From Clostridium hydrogeniformans DSM 21757 (GTDB lineage: Bacteria; Bacillota; Clostridia; Clostridiales; Clostridiaceae), in contig NZ_KK366005.1 in the NCBI RefSeq assembly GCF_000686705.1, positions 195,512-259,511 of the forward strand: a DNA stretch of 64,000 nucleotides, given 5' to 3'. The translations under genes and the position numbers were made by a program. This document shows positions 8,440 to 17,238 of the stretch, piece by piece (the stretch's first letter is position 1; each line of letters opens with the position of its first letter). Under the pieces are notes generated by a model. It made no database searches. It saw only the letters and a program-made list of their open reading frames with translations, and was not told the DNA's origin.

Positions 8440-9560
8440 TATGCCATATCCCCCTTCCTATAACTTAAAGCTGATATAGATATAAAAATTACTGCAAGTA
8501 ATACTGTAAGACTAATATTGGGTATAATACTATCAAATTTATTTAAATGTATGGACTCCATAAGAGATATATTTGCCCATTTTATAGGAGATACATATCT
8601 ACCTATAACCGCCAATGGATTATCATCAGGAAGTCCTATATAGCTTCCTGAAATACTACCTAAAATAGGTATTAATATCTGAACTATTGCCATTCCTACA
8701 TTTTCATTTCTAAATATATGATATAATGCTATACCTAAAGATGATGCCATTATAATTTCACATAGCAATATTAAGAAAACTAAAGCTAGGTTATCTCCAA
8801 AGTTTACCTTATAAACAAACTTACTGAATAGGACTAATATGATCATTTGTATTGATGTAACTGATACAACTCCCATAAGCTGAGCAGTAAAAATCCTCAT
8901 CTTAGATATTGGAGCTATTAGAATTCTCTTTCCTACACTCTCCTTAAGTTCCTTAGCTGCATATACTCCACTTATTGCACCATACATTATCATTAATGTA
9001 ATCATTGCTATACCATAATAGTCCATAGGACTCATTTGTTTTTCTTCCTCTATCCCATTAAGTTCTACATAACTATTTCTAAAATTATTTAATGCTTTTT
9101 CCACATAAGATGGATCTTCCTTATATATAGTACTTATAGATGCCATATTATCATTAAAGGATGTGGTTAAAATCTCTATTATGGCTGCCTCAAAAGGTGG
9201 TTTTTTACTAAACTCTACATCTATTTTCTTTTCCTTTTCGTCTATAACTACCAAACCATGAGCTCTTCCTTCTTCAACTTCCTTTCTACCTTTCTCTAAG
9301 GATTCAGCCTTAGTATACTTAAAATCCTTAAAGGCGTCTCCTTTAGAAACTCCTGAAAGAAAGTTTTCATAATTATTCACAATGGCCGAATTCTCTGCTG
9401 AATAATATACAAGATTTATATTTTTTACACCTTCGCCTGAATCTTTGTTAAAGGAGGACCCAAGCATTCCAATGAGGGCTATTGGCATTATAACCATTAT
9501 CCCCATAGTTTTCATATCTCTTAAATTTCTCTTTATATTTGCTATTATTATACTAAGCAT
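8439..9560 (-). CDS. ABC-2 type exporter permease (first subunit)
   Basis: Paralogous in plan to the following permease: one N-terminal helix near residues 15-33, a loop of about 150 residues rich in charged residues, then a helical bundle from about residue 180 with KRILIAPISKMRIFTAQLMG. It starts 11 bases after the ATPase gene and shares one base with the next gene. The two permeases and the ATPase form one operon ended by the shared terminator near 7250. Confidence 0.85.
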   Translation of the reverse strand: MLSIIIANIKRNLRDMKTMGIMVIMPIALIGMLGSSFNKDSGEGVKNINLVYYSAENSAIVNNYENFLSGVSKGDAFKDFKYTKAESLEKGRKEVEEGRAHGLVVIDEKEKKIDVEFSKKPPFEAAIIEILTTSFNDNMASISTIYKEDPSYVEKALNNFRNSYVELNGIEEEKQMSPMDYYGIAMITLMIMYGAISGVYAAKELKESVGKRILIAPISKMRIFTAQLMGVVSVTSIQMIILVLFSKFVYKVNFGDNLALVFLILLCEIIMASSLGIALYHIFRNENVGMAIVQILIPILGSISGSYIGLPDDNPLAVIGRYVSPIKWANISLMESIHLNKFDSIIPNISLTVLLAVIFISISALSYRKGDMA

Positions 9561-9571
9561 AGGTTTCCCCC

Positions 9572-10507
9572 CTAATCTCTTAACTTTCTACCAGTTAATG
9601 ATAAGAATACTGTTTCAAGGTTTGGTGCTTTTGTTTCTACTGAAAGGATTTTTATATTATTATTAATAAAATATCCTATTAATTTATCTAAGTTATTTAC
9701 TTCCTTTTTGCTACTTATGGATACTAGACTTTCGTCAATTGAAACATCTAAAACTCCTTTTATAGCCTTAATTTCTTCCTCATTACAATTTGAAGTATCA
9801 TCTATTCCTATATTTACAGTAGATACATCTGTGACTAATGTCTTTAAGTCCTCTAATGTTCCCTCTGCAATAACCTTACCATGGTCTATTATGGCAGCTT
9901 TACTACAAAGAGCTTCTACCTCCTCCATGTAGTGAGTGGTATATATTATAGTACATCCATCTCCATTTAGCTTTCTTATAGAATTTAATATGTGATTTCT
10001 AGATTGTGGATCTATTCCAACAGTAGGTTCATCCATTATTATAAGCTTTGGAGTATGAACTATAGCACAAGCTATGTTAAGTCTTCTCTTCATACCACCT
10101 GAAAATTTCTTTGGATATTCCTTTGCTTTATCTTCAAGACCTACAAACCTTAAAGCTTCCATTGACTTTTCCTTTAATTCTTTTCCACGTAATCCATATA
10201 GGCTTCCAAAGAAGCTTACATTCTCATAAGCTGTAAGTTCCATATATATGGCTATGTCTTGTGGCACTATTCCTATATTTTTCTTCACAAAATTTTGCTC
10301 CTTAATACTGTCTTTTCCTAGAACTAATATTTGACCCTTGTCCTTTCTAAGAAGTCCACAAATTAAGTTTATAATTGTACTCTTTCCTGCTCCATTTGGT
10401 CCTAAAAGTCCATATATTTCCCCTTCATTTACAGAAAGATTTATATTATCCACAGCAACTAAGTCTTGAAATCTTTTTAAAAGATCCTTTATTTCTAATA
10501 CCTTCAT
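9572..10507 (-). CDS. ABC exporter ATP-binding protein
   Basis: The 311-residue product has Walker A GPNGAGKST near residue 36, a Q-loop region (GIVPQD), signature FSGGMKRRL near residue 140, Walker B IIMDEPT, and a TTHYMEE switch histidine. This is the CcmA/DrrA-type ATPase of ABC-2 exporters. A C-terminal accessory part of about 85 residues ends in ETVFLSLTGRKLRD, typical for drug and antibiotic exporters. AGGAGGAGAG precedes the ATG. It is the first gene of the operon, and a perfect palindrome lies about 140 bases upstream. Confidence 0.93.
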   Translation of the reverse strand: MKVLEIKDLLKRFQDLVAVDNINLSVNEGEIYGLLGPNGAGKSTIINLICGLLRKDKGQILVLGKDSIKEQNFVKKNIGIVPQDIAIYMELTAYENVSFFGSLYGLRGKELKEKSMEALRFVGLEDKAKEYPKKFSGGMKRRLNIACAIVHTPKLIIMDEPTVGIDPQSRNHILNSIRKLNGDGCTIIYTTHYMEEVEALCSKAAIIDHGKVIAEGTLEDLKTLVTDVSTVNIGIDDTSNCNEEEIKAIKGVLDVSIDESLVSISSKKEVNNLDKLIGYFINNNIKILSVETKAPNLETVFLSLTGRKLRD

Positions 10508-10643
10508 AATAACTCTCCTCCTAAATATAATAAAACTTAAATTTTCATGTATCTAAATCCTTATGAGTTTTGTATTCTCTTAATCCTTAACTTAATTATA
10601 TATAATACTGCAGAATTCTTTTAGTGTATTATGTCATGTTTTA

Positions 10644-10663
10644 TATATGACTAAAGTCATATA
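10644..10663. promoter_or_regulatory. Perfect 20-bp palindrome upstream of ABC exporter operon
   Basis: TATATGACT and AGTCATATA are separated by AA. The site lies about 140 bases upstream of the ATPase start and next to a family A repeat. It has the form of an operator for a dimeric repressor; the regulator is not identifiable. Confidence 0.45.
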
Positions 10664-10674
10664 CTTATAACTTA

Positions 10675-10807
10675 TATAGAATGAATCTTTCTTCAAATAG
10701 TGTTCTTTCCACAATCTGAAGGTTAGATAAGCTCATCTAGGGTTGTCTCAACTGTTATCTCTCACTTTTAGAGGATGGGTGTGTTAAAGCTTATAGCCAT
10801 AAGATAA
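10675..10807. repeat. Family A structured repeat, copy 2
   Basis: Same orientation and order as the other copies: TATAGAATGAATC start, TTCTTTCC loop, GTTG-TCT-CAAC mini-hairpin, ACTGTTATC and the end TTATAGCCATAAGATAA. The first stem carries two mismatches (CTTCAAATAGTG against CACAATCTGAAG), so this copy is more decayed. Confidence 0.8.
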
Positions 10808-10860
10808 AAAAACATCCTAAGAGTTTATTAAGTATAAATAAACTTCTAAGATGCTTTTTA
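10808..10860 (-). terminator. Terminator of the anchored-protein gene
   Basis: A 17-bp stem with one mismatch (CATCCTAAGAGTTTATT against AATAAACTTCTAAGATG) is followed on the minus strand by a run of seven T. It directly abuts family A copy 2. Confidence 0.8.
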
Positions 10861-10897
10861 ATTTCTTTAATATATCTTATATATAATCTGTCTTCTC

Positions 10898-11635
10898 CTA
10901 CTTAAGAACCTTAATAGTGCTTATAACCTTAGATCTTTCACTCATCATTTCTCTGAACTTATTAAGTTCTGGATGATCCTCAAGGAAAGGAAAATCTGTT
11001 GGTCCTCCTGTTAAATAAGTAATTCCTTTAGCTTCAAATGTCTTAGGTGATCCAACTCCATCATAATGTTCTTCTTCATTGTCCTCTGTTTTCTTAGTTA
11101 TTAAAAATAACCAGCCTTCTCCTTTATAGGTTAGCGGCTTATCCTTGGGTTTAAAAAATACCATGATTCCATCCTTAGACTCCTCAACTCTATAATGATT
11201 TACCCAACTAGCTGGAAAGGTAATTGAAAACCCTAAAGCCTTACTTACATATTCTTTTGGTCCAGCTGCTTTATTTTCTTCTGGTTTAACTTCTTTTTTT
11301 ATATTTTCTTTTACCTTTTCATTAGAGACTTTATTACTTACAGTATTTTCATTAGATTTCTTATCACTATTAGTTTTTGGTAGACTTTTACTTTCCTCTA
11401 CTGGTTTGCTATTTAGCTCTTTCTTGTTATCTTCATCATCTTTTCCTTCTAGTTTTTCCTCTTCCTTCTTATCTTCTTTAATATTTTCATTGTCTCTATT
11501 CTCTCTATTATCTGATACAATATTCTCATTTTTAATAGAAGTTTTTCTTTCTTCCTTTTCGCCTACAAAGATATAACTAGCTATTATTACTATAATAACT
11601 AAAAATCCTCCTATAAATATAGCCCTTTTCTTCAT
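10898..11635 (-). CDS. Membrane-anchored extracellular protein, charged linker plus C-terminal domain
   Basis: The ATG after AAAGGGGATAG is preferred; the upstream ATG includes this ribosome-binding site. The 245-residue product has a short basic start (MKKRA), one hydrophobic helix (about 6-24) and a low-complexity Lys/Glu/Asn/Ser linker (about 28-130). It ends in a compact domain of about 110 residues beginning ALGFSITFPASW and containing GIMVFFKPKD and GEGWLFLI. That pattern resembles PsbP/lipocalin-like extracellular domains of clostridial hypothetical proteins. No Cys suggests a lipobox, so it is a membrane-anchored rather than lipid-modified protein. The function is unknown. Confidence 0.72.
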   Translation of the reverse strand: MKKRAIFIGGFLVIIVIIASYIFVGEKEERKTSIKNENIVSDNRENRDNENIKEDKKEEEKLEGKDDEDNKKELNSKPVEESKSLPKTNSDKKSNENTVSNKVSNEKVKENIKKEVKPEENKAAGPKEYVSKALGFSITFPASWVNHYRVEESKDGIMVFFKPKDKPLTYKGEGWLFLITKKTEDNEEEHYDGVGSPKTFEAKGITYLTGGPTDFPFLEDHPELNKFREMMSERSKVISTIKVLK

Positions 11636-11797
11636 ATATACTATCCCCTTTTTTAATGACATCTATTTTATATTATTTTGTTTATCCTACTAATATAATG
11701 AAATAAAGATATAAATCTACTTCTAAAGTTTTATTATCTCACTATTAGTATATCTCACTTCTTAAAACCCTTTACAATAATATGATAAATATTTTTA

Positions 11798-12160
11798 TTA
11801 TGACAATAAAGAAGCTTTACTAAACAACAAATAACTAGCTATTCCCCCTAGTAAGGTTGCAATTATATCCTTAATATCAAAGGTTCCATAAGTAACTATT
11901 AACCCTTGTAAGATTTCATAAATTATAAACCCTAAGGTTATAGAGAATACAGCTAACCCTAGGTGAATCTTAGTTTTTTCATAAAGAATTATTGATAACA
12001 CTGTATTTATAAGAACTGCCATAAAGTTTGAAAATGAATCTGCAATTCCATAATCAAAGATATTATTGCTATATATAAAGGATCTGTAGATGTAATATAA
12101 TGCTTTATTAATAAAAATTAGCATTACTAAAAGCACTATAAGTAACCTTCTTTTTTTCAT
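11798..12160 (-). CDS. VanZ-like small membrane protein
   Basis: The 120-residue product has four predicted helices. The conserved part is at the C-terminus: the helix with GFIIYEILQ followed by GTFDIKDIIATLLGGIASY, which matches the E-Q ... D-(I/V)-x-D-x-x-x-N/T-x-x-G pattern of VanZ-like proteins. VanZ is linked to low-level teicoplanin resistance, but most homologues have no assigned role. AGGGGGAAAT precedes the ATG. It is a single-gene unit with family A copy 3 directly upstream. Confidence 0.65.
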   Translation of the reverse strand: MKKRRLLIVLLVMLIFINKALYYIYRSFIYSNNIFDYGIADSFSNFMAVLINTVLSIILYEKTKIHLGLAVFSITLGFIIYEILQGLIVTYGTFDIKDIIATLLGGIASYLLFSKASLLS

Positions 12161-12180
12161 ATTTCCCCCTAAATATTATA

Positions 12181-12310
12181 AAACTCATCTAACCTTCAGA
12201 TGATGTTCTTTCCGCTATCTGAAGGTTAGATGAGTTAACCTAGTGACGTAACAACTGTTATCCCCCACCTTTTAGAGGATAGGGTGTTAAAGCTTATAGC
12301 CATCAGATAG
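12181..12310. repeat. Family A structured repeat, copy 3, with extended palindrome
   Basis: In this copy the first hairpin has perfect 20-bp arms (AACTCATCTAACCTTCAGAT and its complement) around a 15-base loop containing TTCTTTCC. The later parts (ACTGTTATCCCCCACC, GAGGATAGGG, TATAGCCATCAGATA) match the other copies. No separate terminator is visible between the acetyltransferase stop and this repeat. Confidence 0.85.
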
Positions 12311-12358
12311 ACTCTTATATGATCAATAAAAATCTCTAGGTTTTACATTTATAATTAA

Positions 12359-12916
12359 TTACTCTGTCACTGACTTTATAACCCTACAAGGGTTACCAAC
12401 AGCTACTACATTGGATGGTATATCCTTAGTAACTACACTTCCTGCTCCTATTACACTATTATCTCCAATAGTTACTCCTGGAGTTATTATAACTCCTCCC
12501 CCTATCCATACATTATTCCCTATGTTTATTGGTTTTGCATACTCTACCCCTTCTTTTCTAAGGTTAGGCTCTATAGGATGAGTTGCTGTGTATAACCTTA
12601 CATTAGGTGCAATAAGTACATTGTCTCCAATATTAACCGGAGCACAATCTAGGATAACACAATCAAAATTTATAAAAACATCTTTCCCCATGTGAATATT
12701 TACCCCATAATCACAAGCAAAAGGAAGTTCTACAGTAAGCCTTCCTTGAAACCCTCCAAGTAGCTCTTTAAGTATTTCTTTCTTGGTGCTTCCTTCTTCC
12801 TCTGTGGTATTATTAAATAATCTAGTAAGCCTTCTAGCATTTTTTCTAAGTTCCCTAAGCTCCTTATCTCCAGCATCGTAAAATTCTCCACTTATCATCT
12901 TTTCTCTTTCTGTCAT
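12359..12916 (-). CDS. maa: Maltose/galactoside O-acetyltransferase family protein
   Basis: The 185-residue product starts with the Mac domain (MTEREKMISGEFYDAGDKEL, about 1-55) and continues with left-handed parallel beta-helix hexapeptide repeats. It carries the HPIEPNLRKEGVEYAKPI segment with the catalytic-loop His and the ending GVTIGDNSVIGAGSVVTKDIP. The length is normal for LacA/Maa enzymes, which acetylate the 6-hydroxyl of sugars using acetyl-CoA. The Shine-Dalgarno before the ATG is weak; a better AAGGATG lies about 25 bases upstream, but that frame meets a stop. The physiological sugar is unknown. Confidence 0.9.
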   Translation of the reverse strand: MTEREKMISGEFYDAGDKELRELRKNARRLTRLFNNTTEEEGSTKKEILKELLGGFQGRLTVELPFACDYGVNIHMGKDVFINFDCVILDCAPVNIGDNVLIAPNVRLYTATHPIEPNLRKEGVEYAKPINIGNNVWIGGGVIITPGVTIGDNSVIGAGSVVTKDIPSNVVAVGNPCRVIKSVTE

Positions 12917-13261
12917 TATTATATCTTGGCTAGATGCACATCCTTAAATGCTAATCCCACCAAGTCTCACCGTCCTTTCATATATATTTTTACTATATTT
13001 AATACTTCTTACCACTATTCTAAAATAGATTTTCTTAATTTACTAATATTATTTTCAAGTATTCATGTCATCCTATGTATTTAACTTGTCTATATTTTTA
13101 ATAATTTTTATATAAGAAAAGTATGTTATCTAGTTAGAAGTATGTTATTTAGTTAGTAGAATCTACTTCATAAATTAGTTCTACCATTCCTTAATTATAC
13201 AATTAACCCTATCTTATAACTACAAGTAAAATAAGAATTAATAGAATTATATAGTATACAT

Positions 13262-13391
13262 TAACTTTAAAACTTAAAACCCTATATAGGGCTTTTGATT
13301 CAAAACTTATCTTATGCATTACTTAAGACCTAAGGTTTTAAAGGATATAAGTCCATGTATAAGTTAATATTCAAGATAAAAACCCTATAGA
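13262..13391. repeat. Family B-like remnants
   Basis: TTTAAAACTTAAAACCCTATA, the right end of family B, is followed at once by a second diverged unit bounded by TATAGGGCTTTT and AAAACCCTATAG. The surrounding spacer (12917-13408) holds no supported gene. Confidence 0.45.
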
Positions 13392-13408
13392 TATCTACAA
13401 TATAAAAC

Positions 13409-13464
13409 AAAATGTACCCTATAGTAAAGACACTTTAAAAGTGTAAACTATAGGGCACATTTTA
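13409..13464. terminator. Strong terminator after rubrerythrin
   Basis: AAAATGTACCCTATAGT pairs with ACTATAGGGCACATTTT (one mismatch), and an inner ACACTTT/AAAGTGT stem extends it. The U-tract lies in the arm on either strand. Confidence 0.8.
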
Positions 13465-13493
13465 TATATTTAAGTATTTTTATATTCTAATTA

Positions 13494-14045
13494 TTATTTA
13501 TTTCCAAAGTATCTTGCTAGTAAGCCCTTAAATGCTTGTCCATGTCTAGCTTCATCTTTACACATTTCGTGTACTGTATCATGGATTGCATCTAAGTTTA
13601 ATTGTTTAGCTAATGTTGCTAAATCCTTCTTACCCTGACAAGCTCCGTGCTCTGCATCTACTCTCATTTCTAGGTTCTTCTTAGTGTCAGCAGCAACTAC
13701 TTCTCCTAAAAGCTCAGCAAACTTTGCAGCGTGCTCTGCTTCTTCAAAAGCTATTCTCTTATATGCTTCTGCTACTTCTGGGAATCCTTCTCTATCTGCT
13801 TGTCTGCTCATAGCTAAGTACATTCCTACTTCTGTACATTCTCCCATGAAGTTTTGTTGTAATCCTTCTATTATTCTTGGATCTACATCCTTTGCAACTC
13901 CTATTCTGTGCTCATCTGCCCAAGACATTTCCTCATCTGATTTTTCTACAAACTTAGAAGCTGGTGCATTACATTGTGGGCACTTTTCTGGTGCTACTTC
14001 TCCCTCATGAACATATCCACATATTGTACATATAAACTTTTTCAT
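13494..14045 (-). CDS. Reverse rubrerythrin (NADH/rubredoxin-dependent peroxidase)
   Basis: The order of domains is reversed relative to classical rubrerythrin. An N-terminal rubredoxin centre ([10 protein letters not shown], then CPQCNAP, residues 6-26) precedes a four-helix diiron domain carrying [31 protein letters not shown] and CKDEARHGQ. Such proteins reduce hydrogen peroxide and oxygen in clostridia and are induced by oxygen exposure. The 183-residue length is normal. A strong AGGAGG precedes the ATG, and Gly/Ala codon use is typical of a highly expressed gene. A PerR-like box lies upstream. Confidence 0.93.
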   Translation of the reverse strand: MKKFICTICGYVHEGEVAPEKCPQCNAPASKFVEKSDEEMSWADEHRIGVAKDVDPRIIEGLQQNFMGECTEVGMYLAMSRQADREGFPEVAEAYKRIAFEEAEHAAKFAELLGEVVAADTKKNLEMRVDAEHGACQGKKDLATLAKQLNLDAIHDTVHEMCKDEARHGQAFKGLLARYFGNK

Positions 14046-14117
14046 AATATATAACCTCCTAGTATTTTAAAATATCAAACTTTCTCTCTCTTTAACATTC
14101 GGATAATTTATATCCAT

Positions 14118-14131
14118 TAATAACCATTATA
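14118..14131. promoter_or_regulatory. Candidate PerR-type box
   Basis: On the minus strand the site reads TATAATGGTTATTA, one mismatch from the ATAAT-N-ATTAT core of PerR boxes. It lies 73-86 bases upstream of the reverse rubrerythrin start. PerR control of this gene family is known in clostridia; this site is an inference. Confidence 0.35.
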
Positions 14132-14368
14132 CATGAAATTTATAGAAATTCAACCCTTTTCAATGATTTTTTATAAATCCTCATTACATTTAATTTTATT
14201 CAATTATTTTAAAGTAATATTACTGTTATTTTATTAATTTAATATAAATATATAAGTCTAATTATTACAACCTAAGGATAAATATATCAAAACTATAGTT
14301 TATACATGCCATTTCTAATAAAATTAAAATATGATATGGTGTAATATTTTAAAGGGGTGCTGGTATAA

Positions 14369-14521
14369 ATGTTATTTTTATTACTTTGGATACTATGTGG
14401 TTTATGGGGAGCTTTCGATGCTTCTAATAGAGGCAAATCTGGTTGCCTAGTTTTTCTTTTAATTCTCTTAAGTGGTCCTATTGGATTAATAATTTGGTTG
14501 TTAATAAGGCCCGATAATTAG
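14369..14521 (+). CDS. Small membrane protein, 50 aa
   Basis: The ATG follows AAAGGGGTG with an 11-base spacer. Two hydrophobic helices (residues 2-14 and 26-46) flank DASNRGKSG, and the end reads GPIGLIIWLLIRPDN. That pattern (short polar turn, then LLxGPIGLIIxLL and a Pro-Asp end) resembles small membrane proteins grouped with the PLDc_N family. A perfect terminator follows the stop. The function is unknown. Confidence 0.7.
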   Translation: MLFLLLWILCGLWGAFDASNRGKSGCLVFLLILLSGPIGLIIWLLIRPDN

Positions 14522-14543
14522 CCATAATAAATTTCTAAATGAT

Positions 14544-14586
14544 AAAAAGGTATTATCACCGTTTCTATTAGTGATAATACCTTTAT
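14544..14586 (+). terminator. Terminator of the 50-residue membrane-protein gene
   Basis: AAAGGTATTATCAC pairs perfectly with GTGATAATACCTTT around an 11-base loop. Confidence 0.75.
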
Positions 14587-14651
14587 ATTAATATCTATGC
14601 TATTTATCATTTAAATCTAGTTTTTAATTATAAACTAAACTTTTAAGCTAT

Positions 14652-14966
14652 TTAAATTAGAGTTTCTTTTGCCCATGTTCTTTTCTTACATCTTGGACAT
14701 TTAAGATATCTCACCCTAGCACTATGAATAGACATAGCACCCTTAAAAACTCCAATAGTAAACTTGTGGTTACAACATCCACATATAAAGGCATAATTTT
14801 TTGAGTGCCAATATATTAGGATGCATACTCCTATAAAAATTTCTAGGGTAAATATAAACCCTCCATATACTTTTATAGGAAGTATAAATATAAAAGAAAC
14901 TACTATAATTAAAGTAAAAATCAATATACCAATAAAGATATTCTTCTGATTTCCCTTCAAAATCAA
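14652..14966 (-). CDS. Membrane protein with C-terminal zinc-ribbon-like Cys motifs
   Basis: The start is a TTG (codon 1, or codon 3 for better spacing) behind GAGGTGG; the overlapping ATG belongs to another frame. The 104-residue product has two membrane helices (about 10-30 and 35-52). A cytoplasmic tail carries CGCC near residue 63 and CPRCKKR near residue 90, a two-pair Cys arrangement able to bind one zinc. Similar short proteins occur in clostridia without known function. Confidence 0.65.
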   Translation of the reverse strand: MILKGNQKNIFIGILIFTLIIVVSFIFILPIKVYGGFIFTLEIFIGVCILIYWHSKNYAFICGCCNHKFTIGVFKGAMSIHSARVRYLKCPRCKKRTWAKETLI

Positions 14967-15225
14967 ACCACCTCATTATAGTTTCAAAATAATTAATGTA
15001 AGATAAATTAAACCTATATATTTTATCTTATGCCCATTATATATATTTTGATTTAAGGAGTTTTATAAAAATATCATTGACTTATCTTACCTTAAAAAAA
15101 TGTATAAATTAATTTTAAAATTTAAAATAATTTAAGTTAACCCCCCCTGAGGTTTATAGATAATTAAGACACAATTAACAGGAGGAGAATCTTCACTACT
15201 ACCTATCCTTAACTTTATAACACTA

Positions 15226-16797
15226 TTATGATATTAGTTTTTTACCTATAGAGAAATATCTATATAATACTTTAACAAATTGAGGAATAGATTTTTCTAC
15301 TTCTTTCTTTTTACTTCCTGTTTTATATTCTAATTCCTCTTCTATTGTTTTTAATCCATAGGCTATAATATCTTGTGGTAAAATCTTAATACCTGTCTTA
15401 TAATAAAAAGCCTTTGCCATAGACTTGATAGCTTCCTCATTATCTATAAGAGCAAAGGATGAAAATAAACAAAAACCTAGATTTTCAAGAGCTATAATTT
15501 GTCCATATAAATACTCCATGTGAGTTAAATTCTTAAAGGCTTCCCCCTTAGTTTTAAGCTCTACCTGAAAATTCTTCTCCTCAGATATAGATGGTTTAGA
15601 AACCATAGGTTTTATATCTTCCCTATCTTTATAAAGGTTAAACACTCCTTTAGTTCTGCCTCCTATAACTCTTCCTACTAATGACCCATTTTCTACTTCC
15701 TCCATTAATACTCTTACATTCTCTCTTGTATAATCCATGCTCTCTGCCTTTAAAAAGAGAGCACAGGTAAATAAAAACTCTATAGAATCAAGCCCTAGTT
15801 CAAAAGCCTTTGAGTTCATTTCCTTAGTAAATCCCTTATCATCTATATTAAAAATTTCCTTTAAAGCTGAATACGCCTCACTTTCTGCTGGTGATGACAG
15901 CACCGTGCTCTCTTTATCTCCTACTACATGCCTATTGAGACATCCTATAACACAAAGTGGTGCGCAAGTCTTATTTATTCTTTCCTCATATATTTTTTTA
16001 ACCTTTTTATCTAAAACTGGAACCTCTATATCCCTTCCTTTAGTAAGCATTTTTACTAAGGTTATAGATCCATAACCTGGTAGTGCTCCTCCACATATAG
16101 GATTATTCACGATAGCTGCTCCTATATTTTTACCCTCCTTCATTATAGCCTTCTCATCATATACCTTCCTCTTGAAATATCCATTAGAGTTTACTACTAT
16201 TGCCTTTAAATTCTTTGATCCAAAAACATCTCCTGCTCCCCCTCTTCCACAATAATAGGTTGGCTTTCCTTCTGGATAAGTACTAAATACAGTAGAAAGC
16301 TGGAGTCTTCTTTCCCCAGTAGGTCCTATTCCAATAACTGCGGAGTCTTGTCCATAAATATCCCTAAGTATATTCACAGTTTCCCCCACTTTCCTATATT
16401 TAAGATTATGACTCCTTAAAGCTACTCCTTTTTCCTCTATTACAAGAGTAGGTGGATTTTCTCCTTTGTATTTACCCTTTATAACTACTGCACTATAGTT
16501 TAAACTTCCTAATTTTTGTGGCATATTTCCTGTGGTATTATTAACTTGCATTCCTTCATTATTTCCACTGTTACAAGCTACTATCATTCTCCCTGTACTA
16601 GGCATTAAAGTCCCTGTTAATAATCCTGGCACAATTATAATAGTATTTTCCTCATCATACCTATCACAGCCTTTAGATGAATTTTCACAAAGAAGCTTTA
16701 AAGCAAGTCCTCTACCATAATGTCCTTCCTTTTTTATATCATAGTCTTTAGTATAAATTTCCTCTGTAGTTAAGTTTACATATAATATTTTTTCCAT
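15226..16797 (-). CDS. Aldehyde:ferredoxin oxidoreductase family protein
   Basis: The ATG after GGGGGATTCTATT is used rather than an upstream TTG. The 523-residue product is shorter than typical AORs (about 600). It has the N-terminal tungstopterin-binding region (GRGLALKLL, GRMIVACNSG, YCGRGGAGDVFGSKNLKAIVV) and the Fe-S cysteines CAPLCVIGC near residue 278, with the distal Cys in NLGFCLF. The family uses W- or Mo-bispterin and 4Fe-4S to oxidise aldehydes, or reduce acids, with ferredoxin. No ferredoxin or cofactor gene adjoins it. Substrate unknown. Confidence 0.88.
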   Translation of the reverse strand: MEKILYVNLTTEEIYTKDYDIKKEGHYGRGLALKLLCENSSKGCDRYDEENTIIIVPGLLTGTLMPSTGRMIVACNSGNNEGMQVNNTTGNMPQKLGSLNYSAVVIKGKYKGENPPTLVIEEKGVALRSHNLKYRKVGETVNILRDIYGQDSAVIGIGPTGERRLQLSTVFSTYPEGKPTYYCGRGGAGDVFGSKNLKAIVVNSNGYFKRKVYDEKAIMKEGKNIGAAIVNNPICGGALPGYGSITLVKMLTKGRDIEVPVLDKKVKKIYEERINKTCAPLCVIGCLNRHVVGDKESTVLSSPAESEAYSALKEIFNIDDKGFTKEMNSKAFELGLDSIEFLFTCALFLKAESMDYTRENVRVLMEEVENGSLVGRVIGGRTKGVFNLYKDREDIKPMVSKPSISEEKNFQVELKTKGEAFKNLTHMEYLYGQIIALENLGFCLFSSFALIDNEEAIKSMAKAFYYKTGIKILPQDIIAYGLKTIEEELEYKTGSKKKEVEKSIPQFVKVLYRYFSIGKKLIS

Positions 16798-17050
16798 AAT
16801 AGAATCCCCCAAAATATATTATTGAATAAGGCTATGAACCAAAGTATGTTATATGTACCTGTTATAACAACTTGAATTCATAGCCTTAAAGAAAAAATCA
16901 CATTATATAAATTCTATCATGAAAACCATTAACTTTTATCACATATAGGTAAATTTAATAGCTCCTATCACTTATATAAATTAATAAAATATTTTTCGTA
17001 TCACATTTATTATTATATGGGTACAGATGAGTCTTTATTATTTTAATAAC

Positions 17051-17160
17051 CTTGTATAGGGTTTTAAGATACATTCTTAACTTATTCATTAGAAATCTCC
17101 TTGATTCCTCTTACTTTAAGCAAATGTATAAATTAGCTTTTAACTTTAAAACCCTATAAG
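17051..17160. repeat. Family B palindromic repeat, best-preserved copy
   Basis: It is bounded by CTTGTATAGGGTTTTAAG and CTTTAAAACCCTATAAG, which are near-complementary. The core contains CTTAACTTATTCATTAGAAAT and CCTTGATT words shared with the other copies. Confidence 0.75.
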
Positions 17161-17184
17161 TTATAAACTAATGAGTTATAAAAC

Positions 17185-17222
17185 AAAAGTATCCTAAGGA
17201 TTTAAATCCCTAGGATACTTCT
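17185..17222 (-). terminator. Terminator of the DEAD-box helicase gene
   Basis: AAGTATCCTAAGG and CCTAGGATACTT pair around a short AT loop; the minus strand continues into TTTTGTTTT. Confidence 0.75.
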
Positions 17223-17238
17223 CATTTATATATAATAA

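Noticed and set aside
12917-12970. G-rich leader before the sugar acetyltransferase gene as a riboswitch
   Set aside because: Too short, no recognisable aptamer core, and no terminator or sequestering stem before the start.
15131-15225. C-tract and GGAGGAG stretch downstream of the AOR-family gene as a small gene
   Set aside because: No start codon follows the GGAGGAG within a usable distance on the plus strand, and no stable terminator stem was found.
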